From contig JBJEPR010000147.1 in the NCBI GenBank assembly GCA_051881335.1, forward strand, positions 1-13,551: 13,551 bases of DNA. Direction: 5' to 3'. The DNA comes from Fimenecus sp051881335 (GTDB taxonomy: Bacteria > Bacillota > Clostridia > Oscillospirales > Acutalibacteraceae). The notes below the pieces were generated by a model. That model made no database searches, had not been told where the DNA came from, and saw only the letters and a list, made by a program, of their open reading frames with translations. The position numbers and the translations under genes were made by a program. Below are positions 8,001 to 13,551 of this stretch, in pieces; position 1 is the first letter of the stretch, and each line of letters opens with the position of its first letter.

Positions 8001-8197
8001 AAGTGGAACAGCGCGTCAATATGGCAATCGCTTCGGAGAATGCCGATATTATTGCGGCGTTAGATGAAAAGAAAGCCTATCTGGAAACCGAACTACTTGC
8101 CGACAAGGTTTTGTTGAACGAAACGCTTGCGGCAGACCTTGAAAAAGAAGTGGATATTGCTGACAGTAAGGTAAAGCTTTCGGTAGTGAAAGCATAA
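5063..8197 (+). CDS. ileS: Isoleucyl-tRNA synthetase with altered HIGH motif (GIHH), IleRS2-like
   Basis: Class I synthetase charging tRNA-Ile, cytoplasmic, 1044 residues. N-terminal Rossmann half with ANNPMGIHHAWGR: aligned without gaps to the usual ANGDIHIGHAL, HIGH becomes G52-I53-H54-H55. A zinc-knuckle WCPRCG (C179, C182) and the CP1 editing domain follow, with TTTPWTL (220-226) and HIAPGCGIEDF including the editing Asp D325. Then come CWRCK (388-392), WNISRKRYYGMPLPF, CPHCGKP, DVWLDAG, the second signature K590-FSK-T594 (KMSKS equivalent) and an anticodon-binding/C-terminal region. Start: GTG 5063 follows GAAAGGTGG at 5045-5053. Upstream in-frame ATGs (4961, 5024, 5033) overlap the preceding gene or promoter, or lack an RBS; ATG 5081 is possible but weaker. 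Overall sequence fits the divergent 'eukaryote-like' bacterial IleRS group. Specificity for isoleucine is by family; whether a second ileS exists in the genome is unknown. Confidence 0.88.
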   Translation: MAEEKNMFVELEHNIMDFWEREQCFEKLREKNKGNKMFRFLDGPITANNPMGIHHAWGRSIKDVFIRYHAMNGCDCRYQNGFDSQGLWVEVEVEKELGFETKKDIEEYGMDKFTQACKDRVKHFSGIITEQSKRLGQWMDWDNSYYTNTDENIAGIWHFLKKCDEHGWIQREYKPMPWCPRCGTSLSEHEMTGSYKLMTHNSVFFKLPIQELNSKMLVWTTTPWTLSSNVALAVNPDIDYVEVKVKSDEQTLILAKNAIKYLGDDKVEVVRGLKGAELVGLHYETCFPDIPAQAGIDHKIVPWEDVAADEGTGVVHIAPGCGIEDFELGERIGLAKVMPIDDTGIYLDGFGWMTGKDSHTIADEVFEYLKADNKLYKVEPHEHSYPVCWRCKSEVVFRLVPAWYIRTEELKPKLIEAANAVKWEPASNGKRMNDWLTNMGDWNISRKRYYGMPLPFYPCDCGHTTVVGSRQELHDLAVDPAKVDALPELHRPWVDEIQIKCPHCGKPVSRVSEIGDVWLDAGIVPFSTLGYFRDKEYWRKNYPAEWVTEMHEQVRLWFYSLLFMSVVLEGRAPYERVLTNSAVVSEDGSKFSKTGFMIKFDEAAEKIGADTIRYMYAGAPVSSDVRFGYNLGDEARRKLLSFWNIYTFYETYAKIDKPNFEGYTPDKSKMSPTDLWLVARTNEFIKRATACYDDYKVYLLVKDFEVFVDDISNWYIRTNRRRFWKTGDEQDKKLAYWVLFYALNSAVQVMAPVIPFMTEHIWQNLTRKVLPSSPISVHLSDWPKPLEGFDNDEIIAQTAMVREAIAVAMRLRNEQQLKVRQPLSKLYICCDEASANKIRTFEKNILDELNIKELVYLQDVNVLEDKYLTVNFKVAGAVLKQNVNKMKQTLESLTDEEMASAVAAVEAGGQVTVHGFDGAFDATIFNLATKTKAGIVSAEFQNGAAVIALDTTLNEDLIREGLVRDVIRQCQLIRKEAGYEVEQRVNMAIASENADIIAALDEKKAYLETELLADKVLLNETLAADLEKEVDIADSKVKLSVVKA

Positions 8198-8207
8198 GGA
8201 GGATAAA

Positions 8208-8414
8208 ATGCTTACAGAAATTACAAAAGATATGACCATCGGCGATATTTTGGACGCCGACCGCGAAACTGTTCCGTTTTTCTTGGAAATGGGTATGCAT
8301 TGTCTCGGCTGTCCCGCCTCACGCGGGGAAACCGTTGCGCAGGCTTGCGAAGTCCACGGTGTAGACGCCGATGAACTTGTAAATAAAATCAACGAATTTC
8401 TCAAGAATAAATAA
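8208..8414 (+). CDS. DUF1858 domain protein (hybrid-cluster-associated redox disulfide type)
   Basis: 68 residues, essentially a single DUF1858 domain: ITKDMTIGDILDADRETVPFFLEMGMHCLGCPASRGETVAQACEVHGVD. It carries a C-x-x-C pair (CLGC, about residues 31-34) followed by P, as in the small proteins and N-terminal domains found with hybrid cluster proteins and ScdA-type di-iron repair proteins. A thiol/redox or metal-handling role is inferred from the family; no direct function is established for the stand-alone form. A perfect AGGAGG lies directly after the ileS stop, and the gap is 10 bp, so it is co-transcribed with ileS, although no functional link to aminoacylation is evident. A strong terminator follows. 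Confidence 0.88.
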   Translation: MLTEITKDMTIGDILDADRETVPFFLEMGMHCLGCPASRGETVAQACEVHGVDADELVNKINEFLKNK

Positions 8415-8419
8415 GGAAA

Positions 8420-8460
8420 AAAACAGGGGCGGTAACAAGTGTGTTGCGCCCCTGTTTTCT
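8420..8460 (+). terminator. Intrinsic terminator after the ileS-DUF1858 unit
   Basis: Twelve-bp perfect stem, AAAACAGGGGCG (8420-8431) with CGCCCCTGTTTT (8447-8458), loop of 15 nt, the U run being part of the 3' arm. It ends only 12 bp before the trmK start. Confidence 0.8.
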
Positions 8461-8470
8461 ATGGTGACTT

Positions 8471-9154
8471 ATGTTAAACCTAACAAATCGATTGCAGTTG
8501 GTTGCTGACTGTGTAAACCCCTGCGTATGTATGGCGGACATCGGTACGGACCACGCCTATTTGCCCGCGTGGTGCTTGTTAAACGGTAAAGCACAGTTTG
8601 CCATTGCCGCAGATATTAACCCAAAGCCGCTTGCCAATGCGCGGCAAACGCTTGGAACATATGGTTTAGAGGAACGAATTGATTTGCGTCTTTCCGACGG
8701 CCTGCAAAGTATTTCTGCAGACGAGGTGCAGGAAATTGTCGTGGCGGGTATGGGCGGGAACCAAATTGCCGATATGATTGAAAAAACCTCGTGGTTACAG
8801 GACGAAACAAAACACTTGGTACTGCAACCGATGACACATTTTGAAGATGTACGAAAATCCCTTTTGAAGAACGGGTTTCAAATTGAGACAGAACGCACAA
8901 CCGCTGAGGGTCAACGGCTGTATTTGGTGATTTCTGCGCGGTTTTGCGGTGAAACGCGCACATATCCCGCGTGGTATTTTTATGCGGGCGAGTTGGTGCT
9001 CGGCAAAACACAAACGGACTGTCTGTTTTTACATAAAATTCTTGCAAGGCTTCGAAAGCGCGCTGACGCACTTTGCGAAAAAAATGCACAAGAAGCAAAT
9101 CGTTTGTATGGTATCATAAAGGAGATTGAAAATGAACGCAGGGCAGATTTATGA
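8471..9154 (+). CDS. trmK: tRNA (adenine(22)-N(1))-methyltransferase TrmK
   Basis: SAM-dependent methylation of A22 in the tRNA D-loop region. 227 residues: Rossmann-fold domain with motif I MADIGTDHAYLP (21-32), acidic ADINP (47-51), LSDGL (74-78), catalytic-region VAGMGG (91-96) and LVLQPM (116-121), then a C-terminal coiled-coil-like helical part (about 185-225) as in B. subtilis YqfN. ATG 8471 is the first start after an in-frame stop; the Shine-Dalgarno is weak (GGTGA, 8463-8467). The next gene overlaps it by 23 bp, the conserved yqfN-yqfO arrangement of Firmicutes. No convincing promoter is visible between the preceding terminator and the start. Confidence 0.93.
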   Translation: MLNLTNRLQLVADCVNPCVCMADIGTDHAYLPAWCLLNGKAQFAIAADINPKPLANARQTLGTYGLEERIDLRLSDGLQSISADEVQEIVVAGMGGNQIADMIEKTSWLQDETKHLVLQPMTHFEDVRKSLLKNGFQIETERTTAEGQRLYLVISARFCGETRTYPAWYFYAGELVLGKTQTDCLFLHKILARLRKRADALCEKNAQEANRLYGIIKEIENERRADL

Positions 9155-9872
9155 GTACATAGACCGCATTGCACCGTTTTCGGGGCAAGAGGAATGGGAC
9201 AACAGCGGCTTTCAGGTGGGTGAACGGACGAAAGAAGTACGCAAAATTTTATTTGCACTGGACGCAACTGCCGATCTGGTATATGAAGCATATGAAAAGC
9301 AGTGCGACTTGATTGTGACGCACCACCCGTTTTTGTTTCGCGCGCAAAAGCAATTTACGGAGCAAAATCCCGCGTACCTTGCGGCGAAATACAATATTGC
9401 CGTGATTTCCGCCCATACTTCGTATGATTGCGCCGATGGCGGTGTGAATGATGTGCTTTCTGAAACGCTCGGCTTGCGCAATATTCAAAAAACGGAGGAC
9501 GGACTTTGCAGAATCGGTGATATTGACCGCCAAACGGCTTTGGATTTCGCGAAAAAGGCAAAAACAGTATTACACACCTGCGTTTCCGTTTCTTTGCCAC
9601 AAAAAGAAATTGCTACAGTTGCAGTTTGCGGCGGTGCCGGTATGGAATTTGCAGAGCAAGTCAAAGCGGCAGGGGCGGATTTGTTTCTCACAGGGGAAGC
9701 AAGGCATCACGAGATATTAGAAGCGTACGATGCGGATTTGGCGGTTATCATCGCGGGGCATTTTGCAACTGAACACCCTGCGGTAATTTCCCTGCAAAAA
9801 CGCGTGCAAACCGATTTCCCTGAAATCGAGTGCATTTTATCTGAACAAATCACACCGACTGTGACTGTATAG
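9132..9872 (+). CDS. Nif3-like dinuclear metal centre protein (YqfO family)
   Basis: Conserved protein forming toroidal hexamers with a two-metal site; the molecular role of the family is still debated (GTP cyclohydrolase I type 2 annotations are doubtful). 246 residues with the family signature: EWDNSG (21-26), THHP (63-66), SAHTSYDCADGGVND (93-107), CGGAG (166-170), TGEARHHE (187-194) and GHFATE (209-214). Likely metal ligands are H64, H65, D99, H210 and E214. It is the short form, without the inserted PII/CutA-like domain seen in B. subtilis YqfO. ATG 9132 follows AAAGGAG (9118-9124); a TTG at 9126 lies within two bases of that RBS and is rejected. It overlaps trmK by 23 bp, implying translational coupling. 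Confidence 0.92.
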   Translation: MNAGQIYEYIDRIAPFSGQEEWDNSGFQVGERTKEVRKILFALDATADLVYEAYEKQCDLIVTHHPFLFRAQKQFTEQNPAYLAAKYNIAVISAHTSYDCADGGVNDVLSETLGLRNIQKTEDGLCRIGDIDRQTALDFAKKAKTVLHTCVSVSLPQKEIATVAVCGGAGMEFAEQVKAAGADLFLTGEARHHEILEAYDADLAVIIAGHFATEHPAVISLQKRVQTDFPEIECILSEQITPTVTV

Positions 9873-9880
9873 GAGTTCAT

Positions 9881-11620
9881 ATGGCATTAGACGGAATTAC
9901 CTTACATTTTGTAAAAAACGAATTGGAACAGACCGTTTTGGGCGCACGGGTGGAAAAAGTACATCAACCGTCCAAAGCGGAAATTGTGCTGTTGCTACGA
10001 ACGCGCGGCGGTGCGTTTCGGTTGTTTTTGTCGGCGGAGTCTGCCTCGGCGCGGGTACATTTGACCAGGTTTCCGACCGAAAATCCGCAAAATCCGCCGA
10101 TGCTTTGTATGCTGTTTCGAAAACACTTAACAGGCGCAGTCCTTTCCAGTATTCGTCAAGCGGGGTTAGACCGAATTTTGTTTTTGGATTTTGCCGCAAC
10201 CAATGAAATCGGGGACAAAGCTAAACTGACGCTTTGCATCGAAATTACAGGACAGCACAGCAATATTATTTTAATTGACGGGAACGGAAAAATCCTTGAC
10301 GCCGTGAAACGCGTAGATGAAACCAAATCCTCTGTGCGCGAGGTGTTGCCGGGCTGTACCTATGTTTTGCCCCCGCGGCAGGATAAAATCAATTTACTGT
10401 CAGAGACTGTCGAACAAGCCGCCGCGCGCGTAAAACTGCAAAAAAATCAACAATTATCAAAAGCATTTATGCAAAGTCTAGAGGGGATTTCGCCGATTGT
10501 CAGCCGTGAATTGGCGCATTTATCGGCAGGGGATTGTACTTGTTCTGTTGATGCGGCAGACGAGCAGAACATCATAAAAGCGCTTTCTAAACTGCAAACG
10601 GTTTTACAAAAAAACCATCCGCAGTACTGCACGGTATATAATGAGGACGGCAAACCCTTTGATTTTTCTTTTTTGGATATTACGCAGTACGGTGATTTTT
10701 ATAAAAAAACCTATGCAGATTCGTTTTGCGCGCTGTTAGATGCATTTTATTTTGAGCGCGACCGCGCCTTGCGCGCCAAACGCAAGGCAGGGGATTTGTA
10801 TAAAGCTTTGCACACCTTACAAGAGCGTACCGCCCGCAAAATTTCCAATCAGCAGGCAGAGCTTGCGGCGTGTGCGGATAAGGAACAGCTTCGTGTCTTT
10901 GCAGAGCTTATCAACGCGAACCAATATGCGCTTCAAAAAGGTGCGCCTGTTTATGAAGTCCCGAATTATTATGAAAATAACGAAACAGTGCGCATTGCAG
11001 TAAATCCGGCGCTTTCGCCTGCGCAGAATGCGCAGAAATATTATAAAGCCTATAAAAAGGCGCATACTGCAGAAAAAATGCTGACCGGTTTGATTGAAAA
11101 AGGAGAGCAGGAGCTTTTGTATTTTGACTCGGTTTTGGATGTGCTTTCGCGTGCCGATACGGAAAGTGAACTCACCCTCATTCGGCAGGAACTCATTGAT
11201 GGCGGATATTTGAAGCGGAAAAAAGGCGGAAAACAGCGTTTGCCGAAAGAACTGCCGCCCTACAAATTCAAAACGAGCGAGGATTTTACGGTTTTGGTCG
11301 GGCGAAATAATATGCAAAATGATAAGTTAACCTTGAAAACCGCTAAAAATTATGATATGTGGTTGCATACACAAAGCTTTGCAGGGTCGCATACGGTGAT
11401 TTTGTCCGATAACCGAGAAATTACAGACAAAGCGATTGTGGAGGCGGCTGAAATCGCCGCATATTTCAGCAGCGCAAAGGACGCAAAAAAAGTTCCCGTA
11501 GATTACACCTTAATAAAAAATATTAAGAAACCTATCGGTGCAAAGCCCGGCAAAGTAATTTATCACATTTATAATACTGTGTATGTGACGCCGCGTAATC
11601 CCGATACGACTGAAACATAA
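9881..11620 (+). CDS. rqcH: Ribosome quality-control factor RqcH (NFACT/FbpA family)
   Basis: Binds obstructed 50S subunits carrying nascent-chain peptidyl-tRNA and recruits tRNA-Ala to add C-terminal alanine tails that mark the chain for proteolysis. 579 residues, typical length. NFACT-N from residue 1 (MALDGITLHFVKNEL...), with D97-R98 in GLDRI at exactly the positions known to be essential in the Firmicute enzymes; an HhH/coiled-coil middle region (about 180-440, including RKISNQQAELAACADKEQL); and a C-terminal NFACT-R/DUF814 domain (about 460-575) with LVGRNNMQND and MWLHTQSFAGSHTVIL, where other members mostly read WLHAKxxxGSH. ATG 9881 has AGGAG at 9871-9875 overlapping the preceding stop codon; gap 8 bp, so it is the third gene of the trmK operon. 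Older annotations as fibronectin-binding protein refer to the same family. Confidence 0.94.
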   Translation: MALDGITLHFVKNELEQTVLGARVEKVHQPSKAEIVLLLRTRGGAFRLFLSAESASARVHLTRFPTENPQNPPMLCMLFRKHLTGAVLSSIRQAGLDRILFLDFAATNEIGDKAKLTLCIEITGQHSNIILIDGNGKILDAVKRVDETKSSVREVLPGCTYVLPPRQDKINLLSETVEQAAARVKLQKNQQLSKAFMQSLEGISPIVSRELAHLSAGDCTCSVDAADEQNIIKALSKLQTVLQKNHPQYCTVYNEDGKPFDFSFLDITQYGDFYKKTYADSFCALLDAFYFERDRALRAKRKAGDLYKALHTLQERTARKISNQQAELAACADKEQLRVFAELINANQYALQKGAPVYEVPNYYENNETVRIAVNPALSPAQNAQKYYKAYKKAHTAEKMLTGLIEKGEQELLYFDSVLDVLSRADTESELTLIRQELIDGGYLKRKKGGKQRLPKELPPYKFKTSEDFTVLVGRNNMQNDKLTLKTAKNYDMWLHTQSFAGSHTVILSDNREITDKAIVEAAEIAAYFSSAKDAKKVPVDYTLIKNIKKPIGAKPGKVIYHIYNTVYVTPRNPDTTET

Positions 11621-11634
11621 AATATACAAAAATT

Positions 11635-11671
11635 TAAGCCCACAGTTTCTGTTTCGGAAACCGTGGGCTTA
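11635..11671. terminator. Terminator between convergent rqcH and DUF378 genes
   Basis: A 15-bp stem with one A-C mismatch: TAAGCCCACAGTTTC (11635-11649) with GAAACCGTGGGCTTA (11657-11671), 7-nt loop. The T tract (AAATTTTT) is better on the minus strand, so it mainly serves the DUF378 gene but probably also stops rqcH transcription. Confidence 0.75.
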
Positions 11672-11693
11672 TTTAGAATCACTGACGGACCGT

Positions 11694-11909
11694 TTATTCG
11701 TCCGACGCGGAGGAGAGCACTTCGCTCTCTCTGAACAGCAGAGAAATACACCAAACCGCCGCAATCGCGACCAATGTGTAAATAATTCTGCTGATAACCG
11801 CGCTTTGCCCGCCGAAAATCCAACCGACAATATCAAACTGGAAAAGACCGATAGAGCCCCAGTTAATGCCGCCGATGATAACCAAAATTAAAGCGATTCT
11901 ATCCAGCAT
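11694..11909 (-). CDS. DUF378 family small membrane protein
   Basis: 71 residues, recognised as DUF378 from LDRIALILVIIGGINWGSIGLFQFDIVG (2-29): a first transmembrane helix containing the INWG signature, a short GG-containing loop, a second helix (about 41-59) and a polar tail. Function is unknown in the family. The start is ATG 11909, 9 nt after AAGGAG; an upstream in-frame ATG at 11927 would place that Shine-Dalgarno inside the coding region (codons 2-3) and has no good RBS of its own. It lies downstream of metK on the same strand (93-bp gap) with no clear terminator between them, so metK read-through is possible; no strong promoter of its own is seen. Confidence 0.85.
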   Translation of the reverse strand: MLDRIALILVIIGGINWGSIGLFQFDIVGWIFGGQSAVISRIIYTLVAIAAVWCISLLFRESEVLSSASDE

Positions 11910-12002
11910 ATTTTTCAACTCCTTCATTGTGTCTTATCCGTAGTTTGCGTGAAAAAATATGCTTTATACAAGTTTTTTTAATTTTAAAATGCAGAAAAAT
12001 GT

Positions 12003-13190
12003 TTAAATGCCTGCCGCTTTTTTCAAAGCATCCACTTTATCGGTTTGTTCCCAGCGGACACCCAAATCCGTTCTTCCCATATGCCCGTAGGCGGCAAGCG
12101 GACGGTAAATCGGACGGCGTAAATCGAGGTAGTCTATGATTGCCGCAGGGCGCAAATCAAATACTTCCGTTACGATTTCGCTTAAAACATCATCTGCCAA
12201 AACACCTGTACCGAAGGTTTCGACCATCACGGAGACAGGATGTGCGACGCCGATAGCATATGCCAACTGAATTTCGCATTTTTTGGCAAGGCCTGCCGCC
12301 ACAATGTTTTTGGCTACATAGCGCGCCGCATACGCCGCCGAACGGTCCACCTTAGTCGGGTCTTTGCCCGAGAAGCATCCGCCGCCGTGTCTGCCAACGC
12401 CGCCGTAGGTGTCAACAATGATTTTTCTGCCGGTTAAACCGCTGTCACCTGTAGGTCCGCCTGTGACAAAGCGTCCGGTGGGATTTACATAAATAATCGT
12501 GTCATCGTCAAAAAGATTTTCAGGCACAATCGGTTTAATGACATATTTCAAAATATCACTGCGAATTTGCGAAAGCGCGACATCTGCGCTGTGCTGTGAG
12601 GATACAACAATGGTATCCACGCGAACGGGAACATCGTTTTCATCATATTCCACCGTGACCTGTGTTTTACCGTCTGCGCGTAAATAGGGGAGCGTGCCGT
12701 TTTTGCGCACCGCCGTTAACTGTTTCGCCAATTTATGTGCGAGCGAAATCGGCAAAGGCATCAATTCTGCGGTTTCGTCACACGCGTAGCCAAACATCAT
12801 CCCTTGGTCGCCTGCACCGTGCAGATTATAGTCTTCCTGGTGTCCTTCTTTTAATTCATAGGAAGCGTCTACACCCAATGCAATATCTGCCGACTGCTTG
12901 TCAATAATCGTTTCAATTTTGCAGGTGTGTCCGTTAAAGCCCTTTTCGTCGCTGTCGTACCCGATTTCGCAAACGACATCGCGCGCAATTTGTTCAATGT
13001 CAATTTTTGCGCTGGTGGTAATTTCGCCCATCACAGTAATTTTGTCGGTAATACAGGTAGTTTCGCAGGCAACACGACCGTTCGGGTCCTGCGCCAAAAT
13101 AGCATCTAAAACCGCGTCGGAAATATTGTCACAGATTTTGTCGGGATGCCCCTCTGTAACCGATTCAGATGTAAAAAGATGTTTTGCCAT
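12003..13190 (-). CDS. metK: S-adenosylmethionine synthetase
   Basis: Forms SAM from methionine and ATP, cytoplasmic; SAM also serves TrmK encoded in this window. 395 residues, normal length, with all signatures: SVTEGHPDKICD (10-21), GAGDQG (125-130), DDTIIYVNPTGRFVTGGP (229-246) and the glycine-rich P-loop GGGCFSGKDPTKVDRSAAY (269-287), where Cys stands in the position usually held by Ala. ATG 13190 follows AAAGGAG at the right distance. Expression is predicted to be controlled by the SAM-I riboswitch and leader terminator upstream. The following gene on this strand is the DUF378 gene. Confidence 0.98.
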   Translation of the reverse strand: MAKHLFTSESVTEGHPDKICDNISDAVLDAILAQDPNGRVACETTCITDKITVMGEITTSAKIDIEQIARDVVCEIGYDSDEKGFNGHTCKIETIIDKQSADIALGVDASYELKEGHQEDYNLHGAGDQGMMFGYACDETAELMPLPISLAHKLAKQLTAVRKNGTLPYLRADGKTQVTVEYDENDVPVRVDTIVVSSQHSADVALSQIRSDILKYVIKPIVPENLFDDDTIIYVNPTGRFVTGGPTGDSGLTGRKIIVDTYGGVGRHGGGCFSGKDPTKVDRSAAYAARYVAKNIVAAGLAKKCEIQLAYAIGVAHPVSVMVETFGTGVLADDVLSEIVTEVFDLRPAAIIDYLDLRRPIYRPLAAYGHMGRTDLGVRWEQTDKVDALKKAAGI

Positions 13191-13220
13191 GGTGTTTCTC
13201 CTTTGTGTTTTGCCGTTTCC

Positions 13221-13259
13221 GTATAAAAAGCACCTGGGCGGCAGGCGCCAAGGTGCTTT
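13221..13259 (-). terminator. Leader terminator of metK (riboswitch expression platform)
   Basis: On the minus strand AAAGCACCT (13259-13251) pairs with AGGTGCTTT (13235-13227); an inner GGCG/CGCC pairing caps it, and a run of Ts ending TTTTTAT follows. It lies 7 bp after the 3' P1 strand of the riboswitch. SAM binding should leave this hairpin free to form and switch metK off. Confidence 0.85.
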
Positions 13260-13265
13260 CTGTCA

Positions 13266-13364
13266 CCTTATCTTTCAGCATAAATGCTGTGGGATTTGGC
13301 ACCTTGCAAACATTGCAGGTTGCCGGACTTCACAGGGCCTGTCCCTCCGTCGCTCTCTATAAGG
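13266..13364 (-). ncRNA. SAM-I riboswitch (S-box) controlling metK
   Basis: All conserved S-box blocks are present in order on the minus strand: P1 5' strand CCTTAT (13364-13359) followed by AGAGAG, the GGAGGGACAGGCCC block, GAAGTCCGGCAACC, AAGGTGCCAAATCC, and the closing GAAAGATAAGG, whose ATAAGG (13271-13266) pairs with the 5' strand. A short P4 hairpin, CAGCAT-TTATGCTG, is also visible. The position between promoter and metK, with a terminator behind it, fits an OFF switch sensing SAM. Confidence 0.96.
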
Positions 13365-13384
13365 AATGTTGTATTTTGTTGTCG

Positions 13385-13403
13385 AACAGTATTCTATACT
13401 GTT
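13385..13403. repeat. Perfect 8-bp palindrome on the metK -10 box
   Basis: AACAGTAT, 3-nt spacer TCT, ATACTGTT: a perfect inverted repeat centred at 13394 that fully contains the -10 hexamer (13391-13396) of the metK promoter. Such a dyad at this site is what a repressor operator looks like; no regulator gene is in the window. It could also be chance or a short hairpin at the extreme 5' end. Confidence 0.5.
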
Positions 13404-13419
13404 TTACGGGGTTTGTCAA
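13391..13419 (-). promoter_or_regulatory. Promoter of metK
   Basis: Perfect TTGACA (13419-13414), 17-bp spacer, TAGAAT (13396-13391) on the minus strand. The start near 13384 puts the riboswitch about 20 nt into the transcript and gives a leader of about 195 nt before metK. Confidence 0.85.
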
Positions 13420-13551
13420 CTATATATTGGTGAAATGGACATAAAATGTTGTAGGTTTACAATTGATGTGAGACAAAAAGAGAATAGAAAAAGTGATTGA
13501 GTTCTGATAAAATAAGTTCACCACAAACAAATCAATCAGAAAGGACTCAAC
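13420..13551. other. Non-coding right end with inverted repeat; probable leader of a gene beyond the window
   Basis: A/T-rich, no coding frame. Two-part inverted repeat: TTGAGT-TCTGAT (13497-13508) against ATCAGA (13535-13540) and ACTCAA (13545-13550), with AAGG unpaired between the latter two. AAAGGA (13540-13545) is a plausible Shine-Dalgarno for a plus-strand start just past 13551. No convincing promoter was identified. An insertion-sequence end is conceivable but not shown. Confidence 0.35.

Noticed and set aside
11910..11927. Start of the DUF378 gene at ATG 11927
   Set aside because: It would put the AAGGAG Shine-Dalgarno inside the coding region; ATG 11909 is correctly spaced and begins the conserved LDRIALILV segment.
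11910..12002. Terminator of metK and promoter of the DUF378 gene
   Set aside because: The gap is A/T-rich with only weak A/T palindromes and a TTGTAT without a matching -10; neither element is convincing.
1..13551. CRISPR array, tRNA/rRNA genes, toxin-antitoxin or defence island, prophage
   Set aside because: No regularly spaced repeats, no tRNA-like cloverleaf or rRNA sequence recognised by eye, and every substantial gene except one small membrane protein belongs to a housekeeping, sporulation or known conserved family.

Overview
The window looks like ordinary chromosomal sequence from an endospore-forming anaerobic member of the Clostridia (Bacillota), most likely an Oscillospiraceae/Ruminococcaceae-type lineage. 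Evidence: an alpha/beta-type small acid-soluble spore protein, SpoIIID, Firmicute gene pairs (trmK-nif3 followed by rqcH), a SAM-I riboswitch on metK, strong AGGAGG-type ribosome binding sites and moderate GC. The species assignment is inference. No tRNA, rRNA, CRISPR array, prophage or complete insertion sequence was seen.

Layout, left to right. (1) 1-1332, minus: 5' portion of glutamine-dependent NAD+ synthetase (nadE), cut by the window edge and divergent from (2) 1463-2680, plus: an AlaA-type alanine aminotransferase; each has its own promoter in the shared 130-bp gap. (3) 2756-3193, plus: a two-TM protein of unknown function, ending at a bidirectional terminator shared with (4) 3268-3459, minus: a spore DNA-protecting SASP. 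(5) 3645-3902, plus: spoIIID, preceded by a sigma-E-like promoter and closed by a terminator. (6) 4024-4977, plus: a membrane-anchored GT2 polyprenyl-phosphate glycosyltransferase. (7) 5063-8197, plus: a divergent isoleucyl-tRNA synthetase with its own promoter and no T-box, followed 10 bp later by (8) a 68-residue DUF1858 CxxC protein and a strong terminator. (9) 8471-11620, plus: trmK, nif3-like and rqcH, tightly packed (23-bp overlap, then 8-bp gap), ending at a convergent terminator. (10) 11694-11909, minus: a small DUF378 membrane protein. (11) 12003-13190, minus: metK with a full SAM-I riboswitch, leader terminator and a consensus promoter whose -10 lies inside a perfect palindrome. (12) The last ~110 bp are non-coding, with an inverted repeat and an RBS that point to a gene starting just outside the window.

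Functional themes are translation and RNA quality control (ileS, trmK, rqcH), one-carbon/SAM metabolism (metK; SAM is also TrmK's cofactor), NAD and alanine metabolism, and sporulation (SASP, SpoIIID). There is no evident new defence or mobile system. The most noteworthy item is the synthetase at 5063-8197: its class I HIGH signature reads GIHH, with first and third positions exchanged, a configuration associated with very high mupirocin resistance in IleRS2 enzymes, while the editing and KMSKS regions look intact. Next are the palindrome on the metK -10 and the sigma-E-like promoter of spoIIID.
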